Assembly (NCBI RefSeq): GCF_003382685.1
Contig: NZ_QLVG01000037.1
Span: 1-64,000, forward strand
Source of the DNA: Halorussus litoreus
Lineage (GTDB): Archaea > Halobacteriota > Halobacteria > Halobacteriales > Haladaptataceae
Reading direction: 5' to 3'
Length of the DNA: 64,000 bases
The translations under genes and the position numbers were made by a program. The number at the start of each line of letters is the position of its first letter. Position 1 is the first letter of the stretch. A model generated the notes under the pieces. The model worked only from the letters and a program-made list of their open reading frames with translations, did no database searches and had not been told where the DNA came from. This document shows, one piece after another, positions 17,848 to 26,139 of the stretch.

Positions 17848-19010
17848 CCGACGGCGGTTTGGGGCCGGACGACGGACCCGACGACGTTCCACTCTTCGAA
17901 ATTTCGTGGGGACGAGAGGAGGTCACGAACGTCGTGGACTCGGTCACTCGCGGGGGTTACTGGGCGAACGGGCCGTTCGTCAGCGAGTTCGAGGATCGCA
18001 TCGAGGCGTTCGTCGGCGTCGAGAACGCCGTCGTGTTCAACTCCGGGACGACGGCGCTCGTCTCCGCGCTCCGCGCGCACGGGATCGGCGACGGCGACGA
18101 AGTGATCGTCCCCTCGTTCACGTTCATCGCGACGGTCAACGCCGTTCGACTCGTCGGGGCAGAACCAGTCTTCGCGGACATCGAGGACGAACGCTACGGC
18201 CTCGATCCGAACAGCGTGAGCGACGTCGTGACCGACAACACGAGAGCCATCGTTCCGGTCCACTACGCGGGAACACCCTGCCGGATCGAGGCGGTGGCCG
18301 ACGTGGCGGATGCACACGACCTCGTCCTCGTCGAGGACGCCGCAGAGGCGTTCGGTGCGACCCTCGACGATACGACGGTCGGGACGGTCGGCGATTCGGC
18401 CATGTTCAGCTTCTGTCAGAACAAGGTCGTCGCGACCGGCGAAGGCGGTGCCGTCGTCACCGACGACGACGACCTCGCCGCAGAGCTCCGACTCTTCCGC
18501 TCGCACGGTCGCGCCTCGGACGACTACTTCGACTCGCACGACACCGGGGAGTATCGGGCAGTCGGTAACAACGTCCGGATGCCCGACGTCGTCGCCGCCA
18601 TCGGCGTCGGGCAGATTGATCGCGTCGACGAGTTGATCCAGCGCCGCCGCCGCGTCGCCAGCGAGTACGCCGACGAACTCGCCCGAATCGACGGCGTTGA
18701 GCCGATGGCGGACCCCGACGACGGCACGCACGTCTACCAACTCTACACCGTCACGTTCGCACCCGACATCGACCGGGACGCGGTCGTCGAACTACTCGCG
18801 AAGAACGACGTGTCCTCGAAGGTGTACTTCGATCCGGTGCATCGAAGCGCGTACTATCGAGACACGTACGACGGCCCGGTCGACCACCTCTCGACGACTG
18901 TCGAGGTCTCCTCGCGCGTGCTCTCGTTGCCGATGCACGCCGATCTGTCGTCCAGCGAAATTCGGCGGGTGACCACCGTCCTCGAAGAGGCGGTCGAGCG
19001 CGCACGATAG
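17844..19010 (+). CDS. DegT/DnrJ/EryC1 sugar aminotransferase (LegC type)
   Basis: A 388-residue PLP-dependent aminotransferase that adds an amino group to the 4-keto sugar made by the preceding dehydratase. The PLP lysine is Lys194 in FCQNKVVATGEGG. GTTALVSALRAHGIGDGDEV and VPVHYAGTPC are typical of the family. Overlap with the dehydratase and the pairing of the two families match the legB-legC order of bacterial legionaminic-acid loci. About 100 bp of AT-rich sequence separates it from the amidase gene. Confidence 0.87.
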   Translation: MTDGGLGPDDGPDDVPLFEISWGREEVTNVVDSVTRGGYWANGPFVSEFEDRIEAFVGVENAVVFNSGTTALVSALRAHGIGDGDEVIVPSFTFIATVNAVRLVGAEPVFADIEDERYGLDPNSVSDVVTDNTRAIVPVHYAGTPCRIEAVADVADAHDLVLVEDAAEAFGATLDDTTVGTVGDSAMFSFCQNKVVATGEGGAVVTDDDDLAAELRLFRSHGRASDDYFDSHDTGEYRAVGNNVRMPDVVAAIGVGQIDRVDELIQRRRRVASEYADELARIDGVEPMADPDDGTHVYQLYTVTFAPDIDRDAVVELLAKNDVSSKVYFDPVHRSAYYRDTYDGPVDHLSTTVEVSSRVLSLPMHADLSSSEIRRVTTVLEEAVERAR

Positions 19011-19082
19011 CGCGACTACGCCGGAGCGGCCGAATCTGAACACATTCTCTCACGCTCTCGTAAAAATAAGACTTCTTACCTT

Positions 19083-19094
19083 AGTATTAAATTA
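19083..19094 (+). promoter_or_regulatory. TATA-like box of the amidase gene
   Basis: The AT-rich run agtattaaatta lies 22-33 bases before the amidase ATG at 19116. This is the spacing expected for a leaderless haloarchaeal transcript, and it marks the amidase as a separate transcription unit from the aminotransferase. Confidence 0.5.
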
Positions 19095-19115
19095 ATCGGA
19101 CGATTACTCGCTACT

Positions 19116-20579
19116 ATGGAGGACCCGTACTACACGCCAGCGGTCGAACTCTCGTCGCGGATTCGGCGGGGAGAAACGTCGCCCGTGGACGTGGTCGAAG
19201 ACTTCTTGGAGCGGATCGACCGTCGAAACGCCGACGTCAACGCCTACGTGACGACCACCGAGGAGAGCGCACGCGAAGCGGCAATGGAAGTCGAGCGGGC
19301 AGTCGAACGCGGCGAGCGCCTCGGACCACTCGCGGGGGTCCCCATCGCACTGAAGGACCTCTACGGGTTCAAAAGCGGCGTTCGGCAGACGTTCGGTTCG
19401 GCGCTGTTCGGAGATAACGTGCCCGACCACGACTCGACGTTCGTCGAGCGACTCGAAGACGCCGGCGCAATCGTCCTCGGGATGACGAACTCGCCGGAGT
19501 TCGGTCACAAGGGGACCACGGACAACGAACTGTTCGGCCCCACGAGCACGCCGTTCGACCTCGACAGGAACGCCGGTGGCTCGTCCGGCGGGAGTGCGGC
19601 CGCCGTCGCCGACGGGCTCGCGACGATGGCCCACGGCGGCGACGCCGGTGGCTCCCTGCGGATTCCAGCGTCGTTCTCCGGCGTGTACAGCATCAAACCG
19701 ACGTACAGACGGGTCGCGGACGCGTCGCGACCGAACGCGTTCAACGGCGCAATCGGCAACTACGTGCATCACGGTCCGATCACGCGCTCGGTCGAAGACG
19801 CCGCGCTGATGCTCGACGTGATGGCGGGACCACACCCGCGCGACCCGACGTGCCTCCCGGACGACGGGACGGACTATCGACGTGCGACCGAACGCTCTAT
19901 CGACGGCTTCGAGATCGCGTACACGCCCGACTTCGGCACCTTCCCGGTCGAAGAGCGGGTTCGGTCGGTCGTCGAGGACGCCGTCGGCGCGTTCGAGCGA
20001 GCAGGTGCAACCGTCGAGGAGGTCGAGTTCCCGTTGGACCGTTCGCACGACGAACTGACCGACGCGTGGCGGCTCTCCACTGCGGTGGGCTACGCCACGC
20101 TGGCCGACGCCATCGGTCGGGAACGGGAGATAGATCTGTTGGAGGAACGTCGTGCGGAGATCGCCGACGAAGTCGTCGAGTTGATCGAACGCGGTCGAGA
20201 CGTGACCGCGGTCGAGTACCTGCAGGTCCAGACGCTCCACACCGAAGTGTACGACGCCATCACGGACGTGTTCGAGCGCTACGACGCACTCGTTTCTCCG
20301 ACGCTGGCCTGCCTTCCAGTGGAAAACGACGCGGACGGCCAGACCCTCGGTCCGGCGGAGATCGACGGACAACAGGTCGATCCGACCATCGGCTGGTGCA
20401 TGACGCATCTCGTCAACTTCACGGGCCACCCTGCCGCGTCGATTCCGGCGGGCTTCGTCGATGGCCTCCCCGTCGGCATGCAGATACTCTGTCCCCGATT
20501 CGCCGACGACCGGACGCTCGCCGTGAGTGCGGCGTTCGAACGCGCACGTCCGTGGGTCGATTCGTATCCGCCCCGGTGA
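19116..20579 (+). CDS. Amidase-signature-family amidase
   Basis: A 487-residue amide hydrolase with the Ser-cisSer-Lys triad: Lys80 in IALKDLYG, the Ser pair in GGSSGGSAAA (154-163) and nucleophile Ser180 in GGDAGGSLRIPAS. It resembles GatA and free-standing amidases but has no GatB/C neighbour, so a tRNA role is unlikely. It follows the sugar-aminotransferase gene with its own promoter and is followed 98 bp later by a putative TIM-barrel protein. The substrate is unknown. A second amidase of similar size lies at 52550-54007. Confidence 0.85.
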   Translation: MEDPYYTPAVELSSRIRRGETSPVDVVEDFLERIDRRNADVNAYVTTTEESAREAAMEVERAVERGERLGPLAGVPIALKDLYGFKSGVRQTFGSALFGDNVPDHDSTFVERLEDAGAIVLGMTNSPEFGHKGTTDNELFGPTSTPFDLDRNAGGSSGGSAAAVADGLATMAHGGDAGGSLRIPASFSGVYSIKPTYRRVADASRPNAFNGAIGNYVHHGPITRSVEDAALMLDVMAGPHPRDPTCLPDDGTDYRRATERSIDGFEIAYTPDFGTFPVEERVRSVVEDAVGAFERAGATVEEVEFPLDRSHDELTDAWRLSTAVGYATLADAIGREREIDLLEERRAEIADEVVELIERGRDVTAVEYLQVQTLHTEVYDAITDVFERYDALVSPTLACLPVENDADGQTLGPAEIDGQQVDPTIGWCMTHLVNFTGHPAASIPAGFVDGLPVGMQILCPRFADDRTLAVSAAFERARPWVDSYPPR

Positions 20580-20677
20580 CGCCGCTCGAACGCGACCGTC
20601 GACGCCGGTAGCGCCGACGGGCAGCGACGCCCGTCGTATGGACAACGCTTTCTTGCACGTAGCGAGACCCATATAGT

Positions 20678-21829
20678 ATGGTAGGAGTCTGGACGTACCC
20701 CTGGACGCTGTACGAACAGGGAGTCGAGGACGCGTGCAGGTCGCTCGTCGAACGCGGGATCGAGAAGCTCACCGTCGCCTGTCATCACCACTCGGCGCGG
20801 GTCTTTCAACCTCGATTTCCCGACGCGCACTTCGAACGACGCCAAGGCGGGTGCTACTTCGACCCGGACGACGACCGATTCGCAGACCTGCCGATACGGC
20901 CGATTCAAAACGACATCGACGGTGCGTCCGACCCCCTCGGAGACGTCGTCTCGGTCGCCGACAGCTACGGGCTACAGACGAACGCGTGGATCGTCCACAT
21001 GCACAACTCGCGACTGGGTGCCTCGCATCCGGCGTACCAACTGGAAGACGCCTTCGGCACGTCGCACGAACACGCACTCTGTCCGTCCGATCCGGCGGTT
21101 CGCCGGTACTTCGCGGCGATCACCGCCGAAGCCGCCGACCGCGACGTCACGGCAGTCGAACTGGAAGCGATCCGTTTCCCCTCCGTCTTCCACGGCCACG
21201 GAACGACCTTCGGTCACGACGCTCGACAGGTACTCGCCACGAACGTGGAAGAACGGCTGTTCTCGCAGTGCTTCTGTGACGCGTGCCGGTCTCGCGCGCG
21301 GACGCACGCCGTCGACATGGAACGGGCGCGCTCGGTCGTTCGGGACCTCGTTCGGCAATCGTTCCGGAGACCGGACACCGACCCACCGACGCTCTCCGAG
21401 CTGCTACGTCAGGAGCCGGTCCTGCGGGATCTCATCGAGTTCAGGATATCGACCATCGACGCCCTCCTCGAACGCATCGCTGCCGCCGCCGACGGCGTCC
21501 GAGTGAACACGTACGTTCGCGAGTCGAGCCCCGACCGGTTCGCTGGCCGCACCCTCGACGTGCTGGAGACCCACTCCGATAGACTGACCGCGCTCTGTTA
21601 CGTCTCCGACCCGGACGTCGTACGGGACCGGATTCGAACACTCCGGCGGCGCGTCGAAGTTCCGATAGACGTCGGCCTCACGCTGGACCCGTCCGTCCTC
21701 GGCAGTGCTTCGGAGCTGTCGGCCATGGTGGACGCGGTTCGGTCCGAAACCGACGGGCAAGTGACGGTGTACAACCACGCGATGCTGACCGAGGCACAGC
21801 TAGACTGGGTCGGTGCAGTTGCGGAGTAA
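20678..21829 (+). CDS. Putative TIM-barrel hydrolase-like protein
   Basis: A 383-residue soluble protein without a signal peptide. The layout suggests a glycoside-hydrolase-like TIM barrel: VGVWTYPWTLYEQGVEDACRS at the N-terminus, a His cluster CHHHSARVF, NAWIVHMHNSRLG and DVTAVELEAIRFP with acidic residues at strand ends. A Cys pair (CFCDAC near 195) might bind metal. I do not recognise a precise family. Its neighbours (amidase upstream, beta-propeller downstream) suggest action on a glycoconjugate or small amide, which is inference. Confidence 0.5.
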   Translation: MVGVWTYPWTLYEQGVEDACRSLVERGIEKLTVACHHHSARVFQPRFPDAHFERRQGGCYFDPDDDRFADLPIRPIQNDIDGASDPLGDVVSVADSYGLQTNAWIVHMHNSRLGASHPAYQLEDAFGTSHEHALCPSDPAVRRYFAAITAEAADRDVTAVELEAIRFPSVFHGHGTTFGHDARQVLATNVEERLFSQCFCDACRSRARTHAVDMERARSVVRDLVRQSFRRPDTDPPTLSELLRQEPVLRDLIEFRISTIDALLERIAAAADGVRVNTYVRESSPDRFAGRTLDVLETHSDRLTALCYVSDPDVVRDRIRTLRRRVEVPIDVGLTLDPSVLGSASELSAMVDAVRSETDGQVTVYNHAMLTEAQLDWVGAVAE

Positions 21830-21950
21830 CGGTGGGCTGCGGGTCCGACGCTCCCATTCGCCCGGTGTAGAAGGCCGCCACGGCCTCCTCGAAGTCGACT
21901 TCGTCTACAGTCTCCGTCCGAAGCGGCTTCGCCTCCACGAAAACGCGTCG

Positions 21951-22523
21951 TCAGTCTTCGGCGAGCGTCGGAACGTCTCCCGGCTTGTCGAAGTCGTGGA
22001 ACGGCTCCCCTTTCTCCTTGGAGAGAATGTTCAACGCAGCGGCCGCACCGTCGCCAGCAGAGATGATGGCCTCCATCTCCTCGCCTCGGACCATCGCACC
22101 CGTCGCGTACACGTTCTCGACGCTCGTTTCCATCTTTACGTTGACGTCGATCTCACCCTCCTCGGTGAGTTCACAGGAGAGGTCTTCGGCGAGTTCACGA
22201 CTTCGCCCCGTTGCCAGCACGACGTAATCGGCGTCGTACGTGTCCGCTTCCGTGACGATCTCGAACCCGTCGCCGGCCTTCGACACCTCGGTGACTTCTT
22301 CACCTTGGTTGAGGGTCGCACCGCGGTCCTCGGCCTGCCCTCGAGCTATCGCCATGAACTCCTCGCCACCGATGCTCCGGATGCCCAGGTAGTTGAACAG
22401 GTGAGCCAGATGCATCCACGTTTCGTCCGTATCGAACACGACGGTGTCGAGACCGTTCTTCTGCGTGAACAGTGCGGCACTGAGCCCAGCGGGACCGCCA
22501 CCGACGACAGCGACATCAGTCAT
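21951..22523 (-). CDS. Small FAD-dependent oxidoreductase
   Basis: A 190-residue flavoprotein with the N-terminal dinucleotide motif VVGGGPAGLSAALF, a second ATG-type motif YVVLATGR, and the C-terminal FAD motif VYATGAMVRGEE. It is about half the length of thioredoxin reductase and lacks the CxxC redox pair, as do several short haloarchaeal relatives. The ATG at 22523 was chosen because a TATA-like box lies at 22551-22560, which excludes the longer frame. The electron acceptor is unknown. Confidence 0.75.
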   Translation of the reverse strand: MTDVAVVGGGPAGLSAALFTQKNGLDTVVFDTDETWMHLAHLFNYLGIRSIGGEEFMAIARGQAEDRGATLNQGEEVTEVSKAGDGFEIVTEADTYDADYVVLATGRSRELAEDLSCELTEEGEIDVNVKMETSVENVYATGAMVRGEEMEAIISAGDGAAAALNILSKEKGEPFHDFDKPGDVPTLAED

Positions 22524-22550
22524 AGTCGGTTTAAAAACAGTACGCACCGA

Positions 22551-22560
22551 TATTAAAATC
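22551..22560 (-). promoter_or_regulatory. TATA-like box of the FAD oxidoreductase gene
   Basis: On the minus strand gattttaata lies 28-37 bases before the ATG at 22523, fitting a leaderless transcript. Confidence 0.45.
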
Positions 22561-22711
22561 TTTGAATAGTCGTGACGGATAGTTCATGCGCTGCTCGGCC
22601 CGCCGCCGACCCCGACGCCGCCGACGCGACTTCGGGATTTCTCGTCCGTGGAAAGTTCACAGAATGAAAAAGTTTCGGTGGAAATAAGATGTGAGAGATA
22701 GTACATGGACC

Positions 22712-23698
22712 ATGCTCTTTGCAGGTAGCGACGAAGGCGTCTACCGAGTCAGCGGCGTCATCGAATCGGGGGACGTGACGGCCGAGAAAGTACTCGACGC
22801 CGAGGACGTGTTCCACATCGAGCAGTTCGAGGGGCTGGAGGGGCTGTTTGTCGCCGCGAGGTCGGGGCTGTACCACTCGCCCGACGGCCGCGAGTGGACG
22901 GAGCTCTCGCTCCCGGAGCAGAAGGTGTATGCAGTCGCTGCTACTCCCTCCGGGGACAGACTGTACGCCGGGACGCGACCCGCCCGACTGTTCGTCGCCG
23001 CGGCCGACTCGACGCTTCCCACCGACGAGCAGGCATGGGAGGCGGTCTCCGAGTTTCGGGAGTTGCGAGAACAGGGCGACTGGAGCCTGCCTCGTCACGA
23101 CAACGTCGCGCAGGTGCGAAGTCTCTGCACGCATCCGGACGCACCGGACTCGATCATCGCCGGAGTCGAGGTCGGCGGGATTCACGTCAGCGACGACCGC
23201 GGAGCGTCGTGGACGACGAGGTCCATCGACGGGTTCGACGCGCCCCACTTGGACGACGTCCATCGCATCGTCATGGAGGACAGCGAGACCATGGTCGTCG
23301 CGACGGGGAGCGGACTCTACCGCTCGACGGACCTCGGACGCACATGGGCGCGGCTAGACGAGGAACACGATCAGCGGTACTTCCGTGGTGCGTTCGTCCA
23401 CGACGGGAGCATCTACGCTGGTGGCGCGCTCGAATCGTCGTCGTCGTGGGAGGACGAGGACGCCGACCACGCACTGTTCGAGTGCCACGACGGCCAGACG
23501 CTCGAAGCGGTGCCGTCGCCGACTCCAGAGGAGGTCGCGGTTGGATGGTGTGCAGTCGGCGACGACATCCTGGGCGTGACACATCGCGGGACGCTGCTGC
23601 GACGCCGGCCCGACGAAGGCTGGCGGACGATCGGAACGGTCCCGACCTCCGGAGACGTGCGAGGCGGCTACCTTCCGCTGTCGTGGTACGTGGACTGA
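22712..23698 (+). CDS. BNR/WD40-like beta-propeller protein
   Basis: A 328-residue protein built of repeated blades. Asp-box-like motifs recur as YHSPDGREWTEL, HVSDDRGASWTT and YRSTDLGRTWARL, with strand pairs such as LFAGSDEGVYRV and MVVATGSGLYRS between them. Such propellers include sialidases and binding proteins, but no sialidase catalytic Arg triad, Tyr or FRIP motif is evident, so binding or scaffolding is likelier. ATG 22712 was preferred over GTG 22691 because the first strand begins there. Its stop codon lies inside a 19-bp tandem repeat. Confidence 0.65.
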   Translation: MLFAGSDEGVYRVSGVIESGDVTAEKVLDAEDVFHIEQFEGLEGLFVAARSGLYHSPDGREWTELSLPEQKVYAVAATPSGDRLYAGTRPARLFVAAADSTLPTDEQAWEAVSEFRELREQGDWSLPRHDNVAQVRSLCTHPDAPDSIIAGVEVGGIHVSDDRGASWTTRSIDGFDAPHLDDVHRIVMEDSETMVVATGSGLYRSTDLGRTWARLDEEHDQRYFRGAFVHDGSIYAGGALESSSSWEDEDADHALFECHDGQTLEAVPSPTPEEVAVGWCAVGDDILGVTHRGTLLRRRPDEGWRTIGTVPTSGDVRGGYLPLSWYVD

Positions 23699-23763
23699 GC
23701 AGGCTACTGTGGACTGATCGGGCTACTGTGGACTGAGCAGGCTACTGGACTGATAGAGGTACT
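23690..23763. repeat. 19-bp tandem repeat over the propeller stop codon
   Basis: The unit gtggactgagcaggctact occurs at 23690-23708, 23709-23727 (two changes) and 23728-23746, with a shortened fourth copy to 23763. The first copy contains the last Val-Asp codons and stop of the propeller gene, so each copy carries a duplicated gene end. Confidence 0.85.
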
Positions 23764-23789
23764 GTGGTGTCGTCGGTGGACCGGTTCGG

Positions 23790-25754
23790 TCACTCGTCCG
23801 ACTTCCGCAGGTCGTTGCGAAGGTGGCCGTAGTCGGTTCCGACGACCATCTTCCGCAGTCCCTGGTAGACGTTCAGGTTACCGAGGACGTATCCGCAGAC
23901 CCAGTACTCGTTCGGTTCGAGGTCAGAGACGTCCAGGTCGAACGTGACCGACTTCTGTTCGCCCGGTGCCAATCGGGTCGTCACCGCGTCGGGGTCGAAC
24001 ACGTCGCGTCCCCGGTACTCGTCGTTGTCGGTGCCCAGCCACGGGACGTACGTCGCACGGACCGGGACGTCCCGACGGTTCTGGAACGCGACGTCGACTT
24101 CGACGCCGTCGTGGACGGGGACGAGTTCGCCATCGACCCGAGGCCGTCCGACGGCCCCGTCGAGAGCCGGGACGTCGGCAGTGACCCCACACAGGGGACA
24201 GATGTCTCGGCGGCGCCGAGCGACGCCCGAGGCGCTTTCCATTCGCTTCTCGAACACGCGGCGACCGCAGTTCGGACAGCGTCGGTCTACGGCGTTCGTC
24301 GCCGTTCTGCGAAAGTCCTCGCGGTAGTCGTCCGAGAGGAACGTCGAGTACCGACTCTCCAGTTTCGAGCGGACGCGGTCTTCGATCCGGCCGAGCGCGT
24401 CGGTCACGTCCGAGATCTGTTCGCCGACTTCCCGATGCGCGTTGATGTCGTACCGCTGCTCGTGTACGTCGTCACCGAACCCTTCGATCCGGTTGCGGAG
24501 GTCCTTCAGTTGTCCCTTGGCCTTGCTGTCGAGGTAGTTCAACGACCGAAGCCGGTCGGCGTTCCTGAGAGCATCGACCGTGATCGACTGTTCGTCCCGA
24601 CGGACCGGACTCGTGTCGACTTCGAGGACGAGTTCCTCCAACTCGAACCGACCCCAAGTGTAGACGAGGAGCCGAGCGTCGTCTCCGGACTCGAACGCGA
24701 CCGCGTACACTGGCGCGTCCGCGAGTGCGTCGGTGCGATTGCGAACGTACAACTCCTCGCCCGACACCGGAAGGTCGAGTCGCACGTCCACGACGTGGGC
24801 GTCGACGTCTCGCAGCGTCACGTTGTTCCCCTCTATCGATTCGACCTCGAACGACTGGTCGTCGGCCGATGACGCGACCGTCTCGGGGCGACCGAACAAC
24901 AGGTACGGGTAGACGGCGGTGTTGTAGGTTCGGGCGGCGAGATTGAGGAGATAACAGCGCTCGGCCCCGGTGTACCCGGCACGGACGAGACAGTAGTGAA
25001 GCAACGAAAGCTGTGGGAGCGAGTCGATCTGTCGGTACGCGCCGATGAGATTCGTCGCTCCGTCGAGCAACCCCATCCCGACGTGGACGGGGATGCCCTC
25101 GTAGTCGTTCTCCGGGAGCATCGACGCACAGGAGTCGACGAACTGGTGTGGAACGCGAATCTCGTCAGCGTGGAGAAGCTCCCCTTCGAGCGGGCAGTCC
25201 ATCCGTCCGTCGTCGGTGACGCAGTACGGCTGTGGACCGTCGAACTGCTTCGGACGCGTCTGTGGAAAGCCACAGAGTAACCCGTCGCCGAAGAAAAAGT
25301 GCATCGACCGCCCGTGGACCAGCATGGAGAGCGATTCGAGGTCGGAGAACGTAGATCCGAGGTCGGCGACGGTGACGTCGTCGCCCGTGGAGACCGACGT
25401 CTCGTCATCGTACGAGAACCAGTCGGTCGTCTCTTCGCGTAGCAGAATCGAGTGCTCGCTCCGCTGGCTGGCGTCCACGCCGTCCGCTGCGCCGCGCTCG
25501 TACAGTTCCCGAGCAGCGGACGCGGTGGGGCCGGTGATGACGCCGAACCCACCGGCGTCGGGACCGAGTTCCGCGAGTCGTTGCTGAAGCGAAAGGACGA
25601 CCGCTTCGTCGACCTCGGTCGGCCCGGTCACGTAGAGAAGTGGCCCATCATCGGCCTCGGCGACCGAGTCGACCACCTCGGTGTCGTTCTCGGCTGCGAT
25701 CTCCGCCGCTAACTGGCGATAGGAGCCCAGCGCAGAATTACAAACGATGATCAT
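23790..25754 (-). CDS. Caspase/CHAT-like protein with intact His-Cys pair, zinc ribbon and beta-sandwich tail
   Basis: A 654-residue protein with no family I can name. Residues 1-300 resemble a caspase-like (CHAT or gingipain-type) fold: first strand MIIVCNSALGS, His-Gly at 147-148 (LVHGRSMHFFFGDG), Cys209 (HQFVDSCASML), then GLLDGATNLIGAYR and YPYLLFGRPE, in the order seen in CHAT/C25 peptidases. Later come a helical stretch (about 395-480), a four-Cys zinc ribbon (CPNC at 493, CPLC at 519) and a beta-sandwich tail with LAPGEQKSVTFDL. Protease activity is inference. A paralogue lies at 27166-29175. A TATA-like aaagaataac (minus strand) lies 27-36 bases before the ATG. Confidence 0.6.
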   Translation of the reverse strand: MIIVCNSALGSYRQLAAEIAAENDTEVVDSVAEADDGPLLYVTGPTEVDEAVVLSLQQRLAELGPDAGGFGVITGPTASAARELYERGAADGVDASQRSEHSILLREETTDWFSYDDETSVSTGDDVTVADLGSTFSDLESLSMLVHGRSMHFFFGDGLLCGFPQTRPKQFDGPQPYCVTDDGRMDCPLEGELLHADEIRVPHQFVDSCASMLPENDYEGIPVHVGMGLLDGATNLIGAYRQIDSLPQLSLLHYCLVRAGYTGAERCYLLNLAARTYNTAVYPYLLFGRPETVASSADDQSFEVESIEGNNVTLRDVDAHVVDVRLDLPVSGEELYVRNRTDALADAPVYAVAFESGDDARLLVYTWGRFELEELVLEVDTSPVRRDEQSITVDALRNADRLRSLNYLDSKAKGQLKDLRNRIEGFGDDVHEQRYDINAHREVGEQISDVTDALGRIEDRVRSKLESRYSTFLSDDYREDFRRTATNAVDRRCPNCGRRVFEKRMESASGVARRRRDICPLCGVTADVPALDGAVGRPRVDGELVPVHDGVEVDVAFQNRRDVPVRATYVPWLGTDNDEYRGRDVFDPDAVTTRLAPGEQKSVTFDLDVSDLEPNEYWVCGYVLGNLNVYQGLRKMVVGTDYGHLRNDLRKSDE

Positions 25755-25780
25755 GCAAAAGCATACGAGGAGGCCGCGAC

Positions 25781-25790
25781 GTTATTCTTT
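25781..25790 (-). promoter_or_regulatory. TATA-like box of the first caspase-like gene
   Basis: Minus-strand aaagaataac lies 27-36 bases upstream of the ATG at 25754 in an otherwise GC-rich stretch, consistent with an independent leaderless transcript. Confidence 0.4.
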
Positions 25791-25924
25791 CGATGCCTTC
25801 TTTTTTGGAAATCAACCGCGCCTACTGACGGAACTGGACGACTCGAACGGTCCGCGGAGATCTCGACGACGGGCACTGTGGTTTTCACTCGTGACGCAGG
25901 ATTTTCACCCGCGACCAGGCAGGA

Positions 25925-26009
25925 TGTAGGGGGGAGGATTCGAACCTCCGAACTCCTTGGAGACGGCACTTTGCGTGCCGCGCTTTTGACCGTGCTTGGC
26001 TACCCCTAC
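25925..26009 (-). tRNA. Atypical tRNA-Leu (anticodon CAA)
   Basis: An 85-base class II tRNA. The acceptor arm gtagggg/cccctac is fully paired and the discriminator is A. The anticodon stem cggca/tgccg and T arm ggagg-ttcgaat-cctcc are perfect, and a long variable arm (ctcc-aa-ggag) is of leucine type. The anticodon would be CAA. Two departures stand out: base 33 is G instead of the near-universal U (loop cgcaaag, where C32 and G38 could pair), and the three-pair D stem has a C-A mismatch (gcc/agc). A TATA box lies in the expected place upstream. It may be a specialised, decaying or transferred tRNA. No CCA is encoded. Confidence 0.75.
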
Positions 26010-26032
26010 ACATTTAATTGTGGAACGGCAGC

Positions 26033-26044
26033 ATAAATTTATAT
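26033..26044 (-). promoter_or_regulatory. TATA box of the atypical tRNA
   Basis: Minus-strand atataaatttat lies 24-35 bases upstream of the tRNA 5' end. It is one of the best TATA matches in the window, so the unusual tRNA is probably transcribed. Confidence 0.55.
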
Positions 26045-26139
26045 CGGTACGTGCTCCCGCGAGATCGGCGCGAACGTTCCCGACTCGGGAGCGGCACTGC
26101 CACCGAGCGAGCGTCTTGCGGGCGACGTACCGTCGGCGT

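Noticed and set aside
21836-21938. Possible short minus-strand gene after the FAD oxidoreductase, beginning MEAKPLRTETVDEVDFEEAV.
   Set aside because: About 30 codons look haloarchaeal, but the frame then runs into the antisense of the TIM-barrel gene. It may be a fragment of a lost gene; too little remains to call.
22712-23698. Calling the propeller protein a sialidase because it is close to nonulosonic-acid genes.
   Set aside because: Only the Asp-box-like motifs are present. The Arg triad, nucleophilic Tyr and FRIP motif of sialidases were not found.
25925-26009. Reading the tRNA as an attachment site of an integrated element.
   Set aside because: The gene is complete and no integrase or second copy of the tRNA 3' end was seen within the window, so an integration event is not supported.
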